This document shows, piece after piece, positions 1 through 6,880 of a stretch of DNA of 64,000 nt. A model generated the notes under the pieces. The model ran no database searches. It was given only the letters and a program-made list of their open reading frames with translations, and had not been told where the DNA came from. The position numbers were made by a program, and so were the translations under genes. Source of the DNA: CAYNZV01 sp965217095 (GTDB lineage Bacteria; Latescibacterota; UBA2968; UBA8231); assembly GCA_965217095.1 (NCBI GenBank), contig OZ244235.1, forward strand, positions 2,108,001 through 2,172,000, read 5' to 3'. Every line of letters begins with the position of its first letter. Position 1 is the stretch's first letter.

Positions 1-1224
1 GCCCCCGGAAGCCCGGGCATCGGACAGTTTGCTGAATGCCTGGATTTTCGCGTTGACACCACAATCAACGAGTTGGAGACATTGAAGTCGGAAATCGACC
101 GACTGCGCGACTTTGCCCTAGACGAGAGGATCGACCTCACAGTGGTCGGTCCGGAGGACGCCCTCACGGCCGGCATCGTCGACCGCTTTCAAGAAAAAGG
201 ACTGCGGATTTTCGGTCCAACTGCAGCTGCCGCGCGCATCGAAAGCAGCAAGTCGTTCTCAAAGGAGCTCATGGTTCGAATCGGAGTTCCCACCGCTTCT
301 CACCAGACCTTTGCCGACATCGACGCCGCTCTTGATTATGTGCGAAATCAGGAGATCCCGGTGGTAATCAAGGCGAGCGGCCTCGCCAGCGGTAAGGGTG
401 CAGCGGTCGCCCACTCGCTGGAGGAAGCGGAAACAACCATCAGGGAGATGATGGACGACAGCAAGTTCGGTGCAGCGGGCAACGAGGTAGTGATCGAAGA
501 ATACATGGACGGTGAAGAAGCATCCATGTTCGCCATTGCCGACGGGAGAGACTTTGTGAGTCTCGTGCCCGCCCAGGACCACAAAGCCATTTTCGAGGGT
601 GACCGTGGTCCAAATACCGGAGGAATGGGGGCGTATGCGCCCGCCCCGATCGCGGATCGAGCGGCCGTCGAAGAGGTCGAGGTTTCGATTATTCGCCCTG
701 TCCTGGATGAGCTAGCCCGTCTGGGATCGCCGTTTTGCGGTGTGCTGTTTTGCGGACTGATGTTCACGGAAAAAGGGATCAAGGTGGTGGAGTTCAATTG
801 TCGGTTCGGCGATCCGGAAGCACAGGTCGTCCTGCCGCTGTTGCAGACCGACCTTGTCGATCTGATGGAAGCGGCATGTGACGGAAAAATCGGCAGCGTG
901 CGCGCGGAAAACTCGGACCGGGCGGCCGTCTGCGTCGTCCTCGCATCAGGCGGCTACCCCGAAACCTACTCGACGGGCATGGAGATCCGCGGGGTGGATG
1001 CCGTCGAGGGGGTACCCGACGTGTTTCTCTTTCATGCCGGCACCAAAATGGAGGACGGTCGCCTGTTGACGAGCGGCGGTCGGGTTTTGGGGGTCACCGC
1101 GGTGGATAGAACCATCGAAACGGCGGTTGGCCAGGCCTACAAACAGGTGGACAAGCTCGATTTTGACGGCGTCTACTGCCGCCGAGATATCGCCTACAGA
1201 GCACTTCGCAACCCTTCCGCGTGA
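1..1224 (+). CDS. purD: Phosphoribosylamine--glycine ligase (GAR synthetase), 5' end outside window
   Basis: Catalyses ATP-dependent joining of glycine to phosphoribosylamine, the second step of de novo purine synthesis, in the cytoplasm. The frame is open from base 1 (APGSPGIGQ..., matching the APGN segment near residue 30 of PurD), so only about 30 N-terminal residues are missing. A TTG at 73 is internal and not the real start. ATP-grasp landmarks appear in order: TVVGPEDAL, IFGPT, KASGLASGKG (nucleotide-binding loop), EEYMDGEEAS, GPNTGGMGAYAP and EFNCRFGDPEAQ (metal/ATP site). About 407 of the usual 420-430 residues are present. The reading frame is intact to the TGA at 1222-1224. No purine gene follows; the next plus-strand gene is folB after a convergent small gene. 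Family assignment is secure. Confidence 0.96.
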   Translation, partial: APGSPGIGQFAECLDFRVDTTINELETLKSEIDRLRDFALDERIDLTVVGPEDALTAGIVDRFQEKGLRIFGPTAAAARIESSKSFSKELMVRIGVPTASHQTFADIDAALDYVRNQEIPVVIKASGLASGKGAAVAHSLEEAETTIREMMDDSKFGAAGNEVVIEEYMDGEEASMFAIADGRDFVSLVPAQDHKAIFEGDRGPNTGGMGAYAPAPIADRAAVEEVEVSIIRPVLDELARLGSPFCGVLFCGLMFTEKGIKVVEFNCRFGDPEAQVVLPLLQTDLVDLMEAACDGKIGSVRAENSDRAAVCVVLASGGYPETYSTGMEIRGVDAVEGVPDVFLFHAGTKMEDGRLLTSGGRVLGVTAVDRTIETAVGQAYKQVDKLDFDGVYCRRDIAYRALRNPSA

Positions 1225-1226
1225 GC

Positions 1227-1257
1227 AAAAAAAGCGCCCCACATAGAGTGGAGCGCT
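1227..1257 (-). terminator. Intrinsic terminator between purD and the convergent small gene
   Basis: Ten-base-pair stem (1233-1242 with 1248-1257, one mismatch) and a 5-nt loop. On the minus strand it is followed by a run of seven T (A-run 1227-1233 on the plus strand), a classical rho-independent terminator for the minus-strand gene ending at 1285. The same hairpin sits just after purD and may act in both directions, although the plus side lacks a strong T-run. Confidence 0.75.
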
Positions 1258-1284
1258 CGAACTTTCTGCTATGATCGACTAAGT

Positions 1285-1572
1285 TCAGGCCACCTCGTTG
1301 ATCACGCGGCCCTGACCCCGCTCTTCCTCCACCTGCAAACGCTGATCCTGCTGGTTGTCCTGGCTGTTTTGCGCAGCTTGGGTTTCCCGCTGTTGCTCTG
1401 CTTGGGCCGCTCGTTCCGCACGGGCAGTCTCCTGGCTCTCCGTGCGTTGGGCATCGCGGCTCGCTTGCTGCTCTGCCCGCCGGTCAGCTTGCGCTTCCCG
1501 CTGCTCGTCGGTCCGGTTGGCCTGGGTTTGGGCGGCCGCAGGCTGTTGATTTGCTCCTGTTACTTCTGACAT
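1285..1572 (-). CDS. Small Gln/Arg/Glu/Ala-rich low-complexity protein
   Basis: Family not recognised. I start it at the ATG at 1572 (MSEVTGANQQ..., 95 aa) because AAGGAGG lies 6 nt upstream; a longer reading to 1638 adds 22 residues without better support. The protein is almost entirely Gln, Arg, Glu, Ala and Asp, with no hydrophobic segment, and is predicted to be a hydrophilic coiled coil or disordered chain. Only the last residues (GRVINEVA) look structured. It has its own promoter (1620-1648) and its own terminator (1227-1257), so it is a dedicated monocistronic unit despite the low-complexity sequence. No function is assigned; a small coiled-coil, stress- or envelope-associated protein is possible but is a guess. 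Confidence 0.7.
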   Translation of the reverse strand: MSEVTGANQQPAAAQTQANRTDEQREAQADRRAEQQASRDAQRTESQETARAERAAQAEQQRETQAAQNSQDNQQDQRLQVEEERGQGRVINEVA

Positions 1573-1619
1573 CTTCACCTCCTTGGGGGTCTTCTGGGGG
1601 CTTCCTTGCACCGCTGGTG

Positions 1620-1648
1620 AATATGACATTTCGCCCACCGAAAGTCAA
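1620..1648 (-). promoter_or_regulatory. Sigma-70-type promoter for the small coiled-coil gene
   Basis: Read on the minus strand: -35 TTGACT (1643-1648), 17-nt spacer, -10 CATATT (1620-1625). This leaves a leader of about 40 nt carrying the AAGGAGG ribosome site of the gene starting at 1572. Spacing and placement fit; not experimentally shown. Confidence 0.6.
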
Positions 1649-1687
1649 GAATGGTTGTGAGACGCAACGAGTTACGATTCACATCAA

Positions 1688-1716
1688 TTGACGCCTACCA
1701 AACACCCGGATATATT
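1688..1716 (+). promoter_or_regulatory. Sigma-70-type promoter for the folB-folK operon
   Basis: -35 TTGACG (1688-1693), exact 17-nt spacer, -10 TATATT (1711-1716). Transcription would begin near 1723, about 25 nt before the TTG start of folB, with a GAGGGT ribosome site at 1732-1737. The same two hexamers and spacing recur before rpmB and clpP. Confidence 0.72.
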
Positions 1717-1748
1717 GACGGCGCCAAAAATGAGGGTATGCAAGAGCT

Positions 1749-2108
1749 TTGGATACGCTGACACTGAAGAACATGCGTTTTTTCGCCCGCCACGGTCTCT
1801 ACCCGGAAGAGAGGGAGCTTGGCCAGCGATTTGAAGTCGATCTGGTGGTGTCAGGCGATTTCGCCGCCGGAGCCCGCTCCGATGATCCTCAGAAACTGGT
1901 TGATTATGCCCGTCTGTATGATGCCGTCCGCGAGGTTGTCACCGGGCAGAGTTTCAACTTGGTGGAAGCGCTTGCCGAACAGATCGCGAGCTCGGTCGGC
2001 AGCCTTTTCGCCCCCATCGACCTGACCCTCCGGGTCCGCAAACCCAACCCTCCTCTCGACGCGCATTTCGATGGCATCGAGGTGGAGATTCAGCGCTCTT
2101 ATGAGTGA
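1749..2108 (+). CDS. folB: Dihydroneopterin aldolase
   Basis: Converts 7,8-dihydroneopterin to 6-hydroxymethyl-dihydropterin and glycolaldehyde in folate synthesis. The 119-residue protein has the family's usual length and both ends of the fold: LKNMRFFARHGLYPEERELGQRF with the conserved Glu after the GxxPEE region, and the C-terminal VRKPNPPLDAHFDGIEVEI strand carrying the active-site Lys. The start is TTG at 1749: an ATG at 1738 is out of frame and stops after seven codons, and the family normally begins about six residues before the KNMRFF position. Its last codons overlap folK by 8 nt, so the two are translationally coupled and catalyse consecutive steps. Confidence 0.93.
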   Translation: MDTLTLKNMRFFARHGLYPEERELGQRFEVDLVVSGDFAAGARSDDPQKLVDYARLYDAVREVVTGQSFNLVEALAEQIASSVGSLFAPIDLTLRVRKPNPPLDAHFDGIEVEIQRSYE

Positions 2109-2604
2109 GGTTGTCTACCTCGGACTTGGTTCGAATCTGGGCGATCGTCTGAGCTATCTCGAGTCAGGAGCCCGGGCTCTAGCGGCGGACCCTGAAATCA
2201 CCGTGCTGAAGAGCTCATCGGTGTACGAATCGTCGCCCGCGGGGTACCTGGATCAGGGAGATTTTCTCAACGCCGCTCTCTGCCTGACCACGACTCATAC
2301 TCCGCAGCCCCTCTTGAAGGCGATGACCGACATAGAAGATCGTTTTGGGCGGCGACGCACGATCCGCTGGGGACCAAGAACCCTCGACCTCGATCTTCTT
2401 TTGTTTGGGAACTGTATCGTGGACAGTCCTCAGCTGCAGCTTCCCCATCCCCGTTTAACCGAACGCTGTTTCGTACTGGAGCCCCTGTTAGAGCTTGACC
2501 CCGAACTGGTGCATCCGCAGACAGGTCGTGCCCTTGCACAATATAGCCTGGAACTGAACTGTAGCGCGCCCGCGCACACGCACAGAGGTCTGGAGTTTCG
2601 GTGA
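2101..2604 (+). CDS. folK: 2-amino-4-hydroxy-6-hydroxymethyldihydropteridine pyrophosphokinase (HPPK)
   Basis: Transfers pyrophosphate from ATP to 6-hydroxymethyl-dihydropterin, the step after FolB. ATG at 2101 gives MSEVVYLGLGSNLGDR, the family's typical N-terminus; a longer frame to 2071 only reads back through folB. Visible motifs: GSNLGDR, ESSPAGYLDQGDFLNA, the HPPK signature RWGPRTLDLDLLLFG with the two Mg-binding Asp residues, and HPRLTERCFVLEPLLELDPE. At 167 aa it is the normal size for a monofunctional enzyme. It overlaps folB by 8 nt and the following glycosidase gene by 4 nt. folP is not in the window. Confidence 0.95.
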   Translation: MSEVVYLGLGSNLGDRLSYLESGARALAADPEITVLKSSSVYESSPAGYLDQGDFLNAALCLTTTHTPQPLLKAMTDIEDRFGRRRTIRWGPRTLDLDLLLFGNCIVDSPQLQLPHPRLTERCFVLEPLLELDPELVHPQTGRALAQYSLELNCSAPAHTHRGLEFR

Positions 2605-3644
2605 TCAAAGGCTCGAAGCTCGTTCCGCTGCTCCTGATTCTTGGCATCGGCTGCGATGGAAGGCAGACTCCGGTTGCGCCGGAGTTGTATTCGGTGGGCC
2701 GACACCGGGGCGTAAATCTGGTCGCCGGCCGCACCCTGCCCGCCGACACCTTCGATCACCTCCTGGACACCAACGTGGAGTGGATCGCACAGATCCCTTT
2801 CGGGTGGCAACCCCGTTTCGACGTTCCCCGGATCGGGCTTCGCCCCACCGGCGTCCGTTGGGGTGAAACCGACGAAGGCCTGCGAGAAACCGCGCGACGC
2901 GCTCGCACGCACGGTATCAAAACCATGTTGAAACCCCATATCTGGTTGGAGCAAGAGGTAGAGGGTGAGTGGCGCGGCACCATCCGATTCGAGCGCGAGG
3001 AGGACTGGCTCCAGTGGGAAGAGGACTATCGACAGTTTGTCCTGCATTACGCGCGACTGGCAGCCGAAACCGACATGGAGATGTTCTGCATCGGGATCGA
3101 GCTGCACCTGCCCATTCGTCAGCGTCCAATGTTTTGGCGCCGGCTCATCGACGAGGTGAGGGAAGTCTATCCGGGCCCATTGACCTACGGAGCGAACTGG
3201 TTTCAAGAGTTTCAGGAGGTCGGTTTTTGGGACCAGCTCGATTACATCGGAATCCACGCCTACTTCCCGCTGACGCAGCAGATGAATGCCAGCATCTCAG
3301 ACCTTGAACGGGGATGGCAACCGCATCTGCGCTCCATCGAGACGACGCAGCGAGATTGGGACCGGCCGGTGCTTTTCACCGAGATCGGCTATAGAAGCAT
3401 TGAGGGTGCCGCCATTGAACCGTGGAATTCAACCGTACGCCGTAGCATCGATCTGCGGGAACAGGCAGATGCCTACGAGGCGCTGTTCGAGACCTTCTGG
3501 GATAAACCCTGGTTCGCTGGACTCTACGTTTGGGATTGGCGCCCCGACCACGGCAGGGCCGGGGGCAGCACCGACGACCACTTCTCGCCGCAGAACAAAC
3601 CTGCCGAGGATGTATTGCGGACATGGTTCGGTTTTGTTCTCTAG
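2601..3644 (+). CDS. GH113-like glycoside hydrolase (beta-mannanase-like TIM barrel), probable exported protein
   Basis: Predicted retaining glycosidase of the GH113 / TIM-barrel type (GTA_TIM-like). GTG start at 2601 overlaps the folK stop by 4 nt. The N-terminus MIKGSKLVPLLLILGIGC resembles a lipoprotein signal, but the lipobox is imperfect (Gly at -3), so it could be a cleaved or lipid-anchored periplasmic or surface enzyme. GH113-type motifs: RGVNLVAG near residue 37, MLKPHIWLE (strand 3), FCIGIELH (candidate acid/base Glu), YIGIHAYFPL, FTEIGYRS (candidate nucleophile Glu) and YVWDWRPD at the last strand. The 347-aa length matches the family. Its place at the end of a folate operon is odd and probably reflects readthrough grouping rather than shared function. 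The substrate is unknown. Confidence 0.8.
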   Translation: MIKGSKLVPLLLILGIGCDGRQTPVAPELYSVGRHRGVNLVAGRTLPADTFDHLLDTNVEWIAQIPFGWQPRFDVPRIGLRPTGVRWGETDEGLRETARRARTHGIKTMLKPHIWLEQEVEGEWRGTIRFEREEDWLQWEEDYRQFVLHYARLAAETDMEMFCIGIELHLPIRQRPMFWRRLIDEVREVYPGPLTYGANWFQEFQEVGFWDQLDYIGIHAYFPLTQQMNASISDLERGWQPHLRSIETTQRDWDRPVLFTEIGYRSIEGAAIEPWNSTVRRSIDLREQADAYEALFETFWDKPWFAGLYVWDWRPDHGRAGGSTDDHFSPQNKPAEDVLRTWFGFVL

Positions 3645-3663
3645 TGCCGCACATCGCGGCTAG
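3641..3663. terminator. Possible hairpin between convergent genes
   Basis: GCCGC-ACATC-GCGGC stem, extendable by flanking CTAG/TAG pairs, right at the stop of the glycosidase gene and before the convergent gene ending at 3686. No T-run follows on either strand, so its role in termination is uncertain. Confidence 0.3.
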
Positions 3664-3685
3664 GGCAGTCCGGAGGTAACGTAGA

Positions 3686-5308
3686 CTACCGCACAAGCGT
3701 CAGCGGTCGCAAGCTCGAGATCGAGCCGGCCTGCAGCTTCGCGAGGTACCGCCCGCTGGCAACCTTGCGACCTTGATCGTCGGTGCCGTCCCATATGAGA
3801 CGGTGAGTACCGCGCGGGAGGAGTCCCAGACGAAAGGTGCGAACCGGATTGCCGAGCGCTCCGTAGAGCCGGACCATCGCGTTGGCGCTTTCCACCTCCA
3901 AATGCAACGGCAGTACGACCTGGCTATTGAACGGATTTGGGTACGGCAGGAATAATCCTGCCTGGTCATTCTCCGCCGCACTTGTCGCTGCGACCACGGC
4001 TGTAACCGAGTCGAAGTGGCGGCCCGAGAGCTCGAATTCCCGTCCTTGTACGGAAGTCCTGCCCACGATGACGACGAAGCTGTCAGCGTTTACCACGCGG
4101 GTGAATCCGTGGCTGTCGCCGTCGAGCATCATGTTTTGGAGTTCACCGCTTCCATCGCGCATAGCGTAGAGTTGAACGGCGTAGCGTCCGTTGGGATCGC
4201 CAAAGAACTCGATCTCAGTGCTGCCGCTCTGGCGAAAAATGACATAGGCTGTTCCCCACTGTTGGTCCACTGTCCCATCAGCACGGAAGGGGAGGCCAGG
4301 CGTCACCAGGGGCGTCGCCCGGCGTTCGCCGATTGCGGCGTAGCCGTAGCGGACATCTGACCCCGCATAGTTCGCGGCGGTCCAGCCTGCCCACGTCGCA
4401 CGGAAATCCTGCTGAAATGGAGCCAGGGTAACGTCGATGCCGTCGATGCCGTTGCGAGGTTCGCTCACCAGGCCGCCCATCAAACCGATGCCGAAGCGCT
4501 CGGCAAGAAACGCAACGTAGAGGTAGGTGGATCCGTAGTTGTACGACTGGCTTTCCCACGCGGTCAAACCGATGCCGGGTTGGCGCAAGAATTCTGGCAC
4601 ATTCGTCGAGTCGATCTCTGGATAGCCCAAGAGCAACTCGGCGTAACCTGAAAGACCTTCGTTGAGCCAGATCTCTTCGTCCTCGTCGTGGCCCCAATGA
4701 ATGAGATGTTGAAACTCGTGGGCCAACGTCCCCCCGGCGGCGTACTGATTTGCCAGGAGCACCGCGGAGTTCATGAAGATCATATCGCGCCGAAGCTGCG
4801 GGTCGGGATCGGTGGCGATGCCGGGATCGAAGAACCCCAGGAGGTCAGGCTCAAGCTGGAGAACGAGAATAAAAATCCTCGGGTCCTCGTCGACGTCGGG
4901 AGGAATCCCGAAGACGGCGGTTTCCAGCTCGAACAACCCCCGAGTCGGATCTGCCGGCGACGCAACCTCGAACAGGTCGCCGAGAAAATCGGCATCGAGC
5001 TGTAGAACCGGGCCGCCGTTTTCATCCCACTGTGAATCCTCCACAAAGACGTAGCTGTTGTCGCCTACGAATCGACAGGTAGCGGGCAGGAGAGCAAACC
5101 GGCCGCGGACGTGGAACTCCCGCTGGGAGCCCACCTTGATTTTATCTTCCTGCTGTTTGAAATGGTGGACCTTGAAGCTGGGCAGGCGGAACTCGTCGGC
5201 GTGAAGGCGAAGATATTCGGCACCACAGATGCGTTCCCGAGCTGCCACTTCCGGGGATAGGGTGAACCCCAAAACCAAAAGCGCTGCCCCACGGCACGCG
5301 ATGTTCAT
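3686..5308 (-). CDS. Secreted zinc metalloprotease (M6/M30-like) with T9SS-type C-terminal domain
   Basis: Extracellular or cell-surface peptidase. I use ATG 5308 (MNIACRGAALLVLGF..., 540 aa), which gives a signal peptide and a 4-nt ATGA overlap with the upstream gene; the longer frame to 5539 merely reads through that gene. A gluzincin motif is intact: HEFQH near residue 200, followed by EIWLNEGLS where the second Glu would be the third zinc ligand. The surrounding context resembles peptidases of the immune-inhibitor/hyicolysin type. The last about 85 residues (LFLPYPNPFNSQVVLPL ... ending in TLVR) are an FlgD-like / T9SS type A sorting domain. It is the last gene of the PorU-PorV-like set. 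Substrate unknown. Confidence 0.82.
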   Translation of the reverse strand: MNIACRGAALLVLGFTLSPEVAARERICGAEYLRLHADEFRLPSFKVHHFKQQEDKIKVGSQREFHVRGRFALLPATCRFVGDNSYVFVEDSQWDENGGPVLQLDADFLGDLFEVASPADPTRGLFELETAVFGIPPDVDEDPRIFILVLQLEPDLLGFFDPGIATDPDPQLRRDMIFMNSAVLLANQYAAGGTLAHEFQHLIHWGHDEDEEIWLNEGLSGYAELLLGYPEIDSTNVPEFLRQPGIGLTAWESQSYNYGSTYLYVAFLAERFGIGLMGGLVSEPRNGIDGIDVTLAPFQQDFRATWAGWTAANYAGSDVRYGYAAIGERRATPLVTPGLPFRADGTVDQQWGTAYVIFRQSGSTEIEFFGDPNGRYAVQLYAMRDGSGELQNMMLDGDSHGFTRVVNADSFVVIVGRTSVQGREFELSGRHFDSVTAVVAATSAAENDQAGLFLPYPNPFNSQVVLPLHLEVESANAMVRLYGALGNPVRTFRLGLLPRGTHRLIWDGTDDQGRKVASGRYLAKLQAGSISSLRPLTLVR

Positions 5309-5970
5309 CGGAAGGGTCTGGTTAGGACAACGCCGAATCCGTTGGGTTGGGCTGCAACCCGAACATCCAGACGATGCTCGTCGGATCGCTCGGTTCCGCC
5401 AGCGTAACGCGCCGCATGAATCGCCGATACGAGGTGATTGACCACCACCAGTCCGCTGAAGAAGAGCGACTGACGCTGGGCGCTCTGGCTGGAATTTAGA
5501 AGCTTTTTGTACCTGTTGCGCGATGCCTCTGAATTCCACTCCCAGAAGAAGTCGGTCGTTTCGGGATACAGATGCGCACTCGGGCCGTCGTCGTAGCGGG
5601 CGAATTGGTTATGTTGCAGCCGGTTCGCATAGAATCCAAGGTCGTCGAAGTACTGACTGTCTTTTCCCGAGGTGATCGCCTGGGCGTGTTGCGCCGCATA
5701 GGAGCGGTAATTGTCGACGCGCACATCTTCTACCTTCTTGAATGCGAAGAAACCGCCCCACAACCCCACCTCCGCGCCAAGGAAGCGGCCGGCACTCTTG
5801 TCGTTGCCGGCAGCGTACTGACCCCAACCGGGAATGAGCAACGAGTAGAGGAACGCGCGTTTAGGCGACATGGCCGGCGCCGCGACGGGCACCATCAGCG
5901 CGCACAATAACAGGAGATTGATCAGACGGACCAACGGGCGGTCCGTCAGGATTTGTTCTGGGTTCGGCAT
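5305..5970 (-). CDS. DUF5683-like membrane protein (first of a pair)
   Basis: 221 aa. The N-terminal hydrophobic stretch (LVRLINLLLLCALMVPVAAPA) looks like a signal peptide or anchor. It is followed by the sequence typical of DUF5683-like proteins, RAFLYSLLIPGWGQYAAGN, then GxxLGAEVGLWGGFFAF, a hydrophilic middle, and a second conserved block LVVVNHLVSAIHAARYA near residue 175. The upstream neighbour (5992-6858) has the same three blocks, so the two are diverged paralogues. It overlaps the downstream metalloprotease by 4 nt. No ribosome site is evident before the ATG. Function is not known; its position inside an outer-membrane/secretion gene set suggests an envelope role, which is inference. 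Confidence 0.75.
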   Translation of the reverse strand: MPNPEQILTDRPLVRLINLLLLCALMVPVAAPAMSPKRAFLYSLLIPGWGQYAAGNDKSAGRFLGAEVGLWGGFFAFKKVEDVRVDNYRSYAAQHAQAITSGKDSQYFDDLGFYANRLQHNQFARYDDGPSAHLYPETTDFFWEWNSEASRNRYKKLLNSSQSAQRQSLFFSGLVVVNHLVSAIHAARYAGGTERSDEHRLDVRVAAQPNGFGVVLTRPFR

Positions 5971-5991
5971 GGATGCATTGCGCAGTGAATG

Positions 5992-6858
5992 CTAGTAGAA
6001 TGGCTTGTAAGCGACGACCATGGGTACCCGGCTGCGGCTTCCCTGGTAGATGGTTGCGGCGAAACGAGTCCGGCGTTCTATATCACTTGCCTGCTCTGAG
6101 CCGCTTTGCGTCCGCCCAATACGCGCGGCATCTATGGCGCTGAAGATGTGATTCAACATGATCACCCCGGCGACGTTGCTGGCTCGCTTCAAGAGCTTGT
6201 TGCTGTCATCCCTGCGAACCTCGTAGTCCAAACGCAGCTCAGAGGCGAAGTTTTCAACCGAGTCGATCTGGGATACGCTGTTGATAAAGTTCCCATTCGG
6301 GTCTTTAAGATCGCTCCATCCAGCGACAAACTGATCGTATTTTCCCAGGAGCTCATAATACTGCTGCTTCTCGCTGCACCCTCGCAGAGTACCGGTAGAC
6401 CGAATGGACGTGCTGCAGGGAAGAGCATGGGTTATGGAGGAATTGCGGGAGACGGGATCGTCGCGCCAATCGAGGTACTCCAGTGGATCCCAGTTATCAA
6501 CGGCGGTCTGGCGGAACTCATCTTCGATACTGTTGCCATCGCCGTTCCAGAACAAGTACAACCCGACCGTGAAGGCTTCGATCCCCAGGAAGGTGGCCGC
6601 TCTCTTCTTGCTGCCCATGTAATACTGCCCGGCACCCGGCAAGAGGACCGAGAACAACAGGGCACGACGCGGCGATTTCCTACTTTGCTCTTCGGCGGGC
6701 GCCGCCTTGGACTGGGATTGATCCGAGTCGAATGTGGCACTCCCCCGCAAAGACCACATCTGCAGAGGAACCGGATTTTCGCCGAAGATGCTCGGCAATT
6801 CCTCTGCTTCCAATACCGGTACCGCTAGAAAAAGCGTTACCAGAGCCGTCCAGCGCAT
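5992..6858 (-). CDS. DUF5683-like membrane protein (second of a pair)
   Basis: Start chosen at ATG 6858, with GGAGGTGAAG about 6 nt before it; the open frame to 7104 runs back into the upstream gene and is not coding. The 288-aa protein has a signal peptide (MRWTALVTLFLAVPVLEAEE), a Gln/Ser/Ala-rich linker, the DUF5683-like RRALLFSVLLPGAGQYYMGS block with IEAFTVGLYLFW, a Cys-containing middle segment not found in its neighbour, and the second conserved block VAGVIMLNHIFSAIDAARI near residue 240. It ends in MVVAYKPFY, an aromatic-terminated strand like that of outer-membrane proteins. It lies 22 nt after the peptidase-MA/beta-barrel gene. Function unknown. Confidence 0.75.
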   Translation of the reverse strand: MRWTALVTLFLAVPVLEAEELPSIFGENPVPLQMWSLRGSATFDSDQSQSKAAPAEEQSRKSPRRALLFSVLLPGAGQYYMGSKKRAATFLGIEAFTVGLYLFWNGDGNSIEDEFRQTAVDNWDPLEYLDWRDDPVSRNSSITHALPCSTSIRSTGTLRGCSEKQQYYELLGKYDQFVAGWSDLKDPNGNFINSVSQIDSVENFASELRLDYEVRRDDSNKLLKRASNVAGVIMLNHIFSAIDAARIGRTQSGSEQASDIERRTRFAATIYQGSRSRVPMVVAYKPFY

Positions 6859-6880
6859 AAGGACTTCACCTCCGTTAGGA

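Noticed and set aside
4278..4697. Shadow frame inside the metalloprotease gene
   Set aside because: Arg-rich composition and no start signals; one of many antisense or off-frame shadows of high-GC genes.
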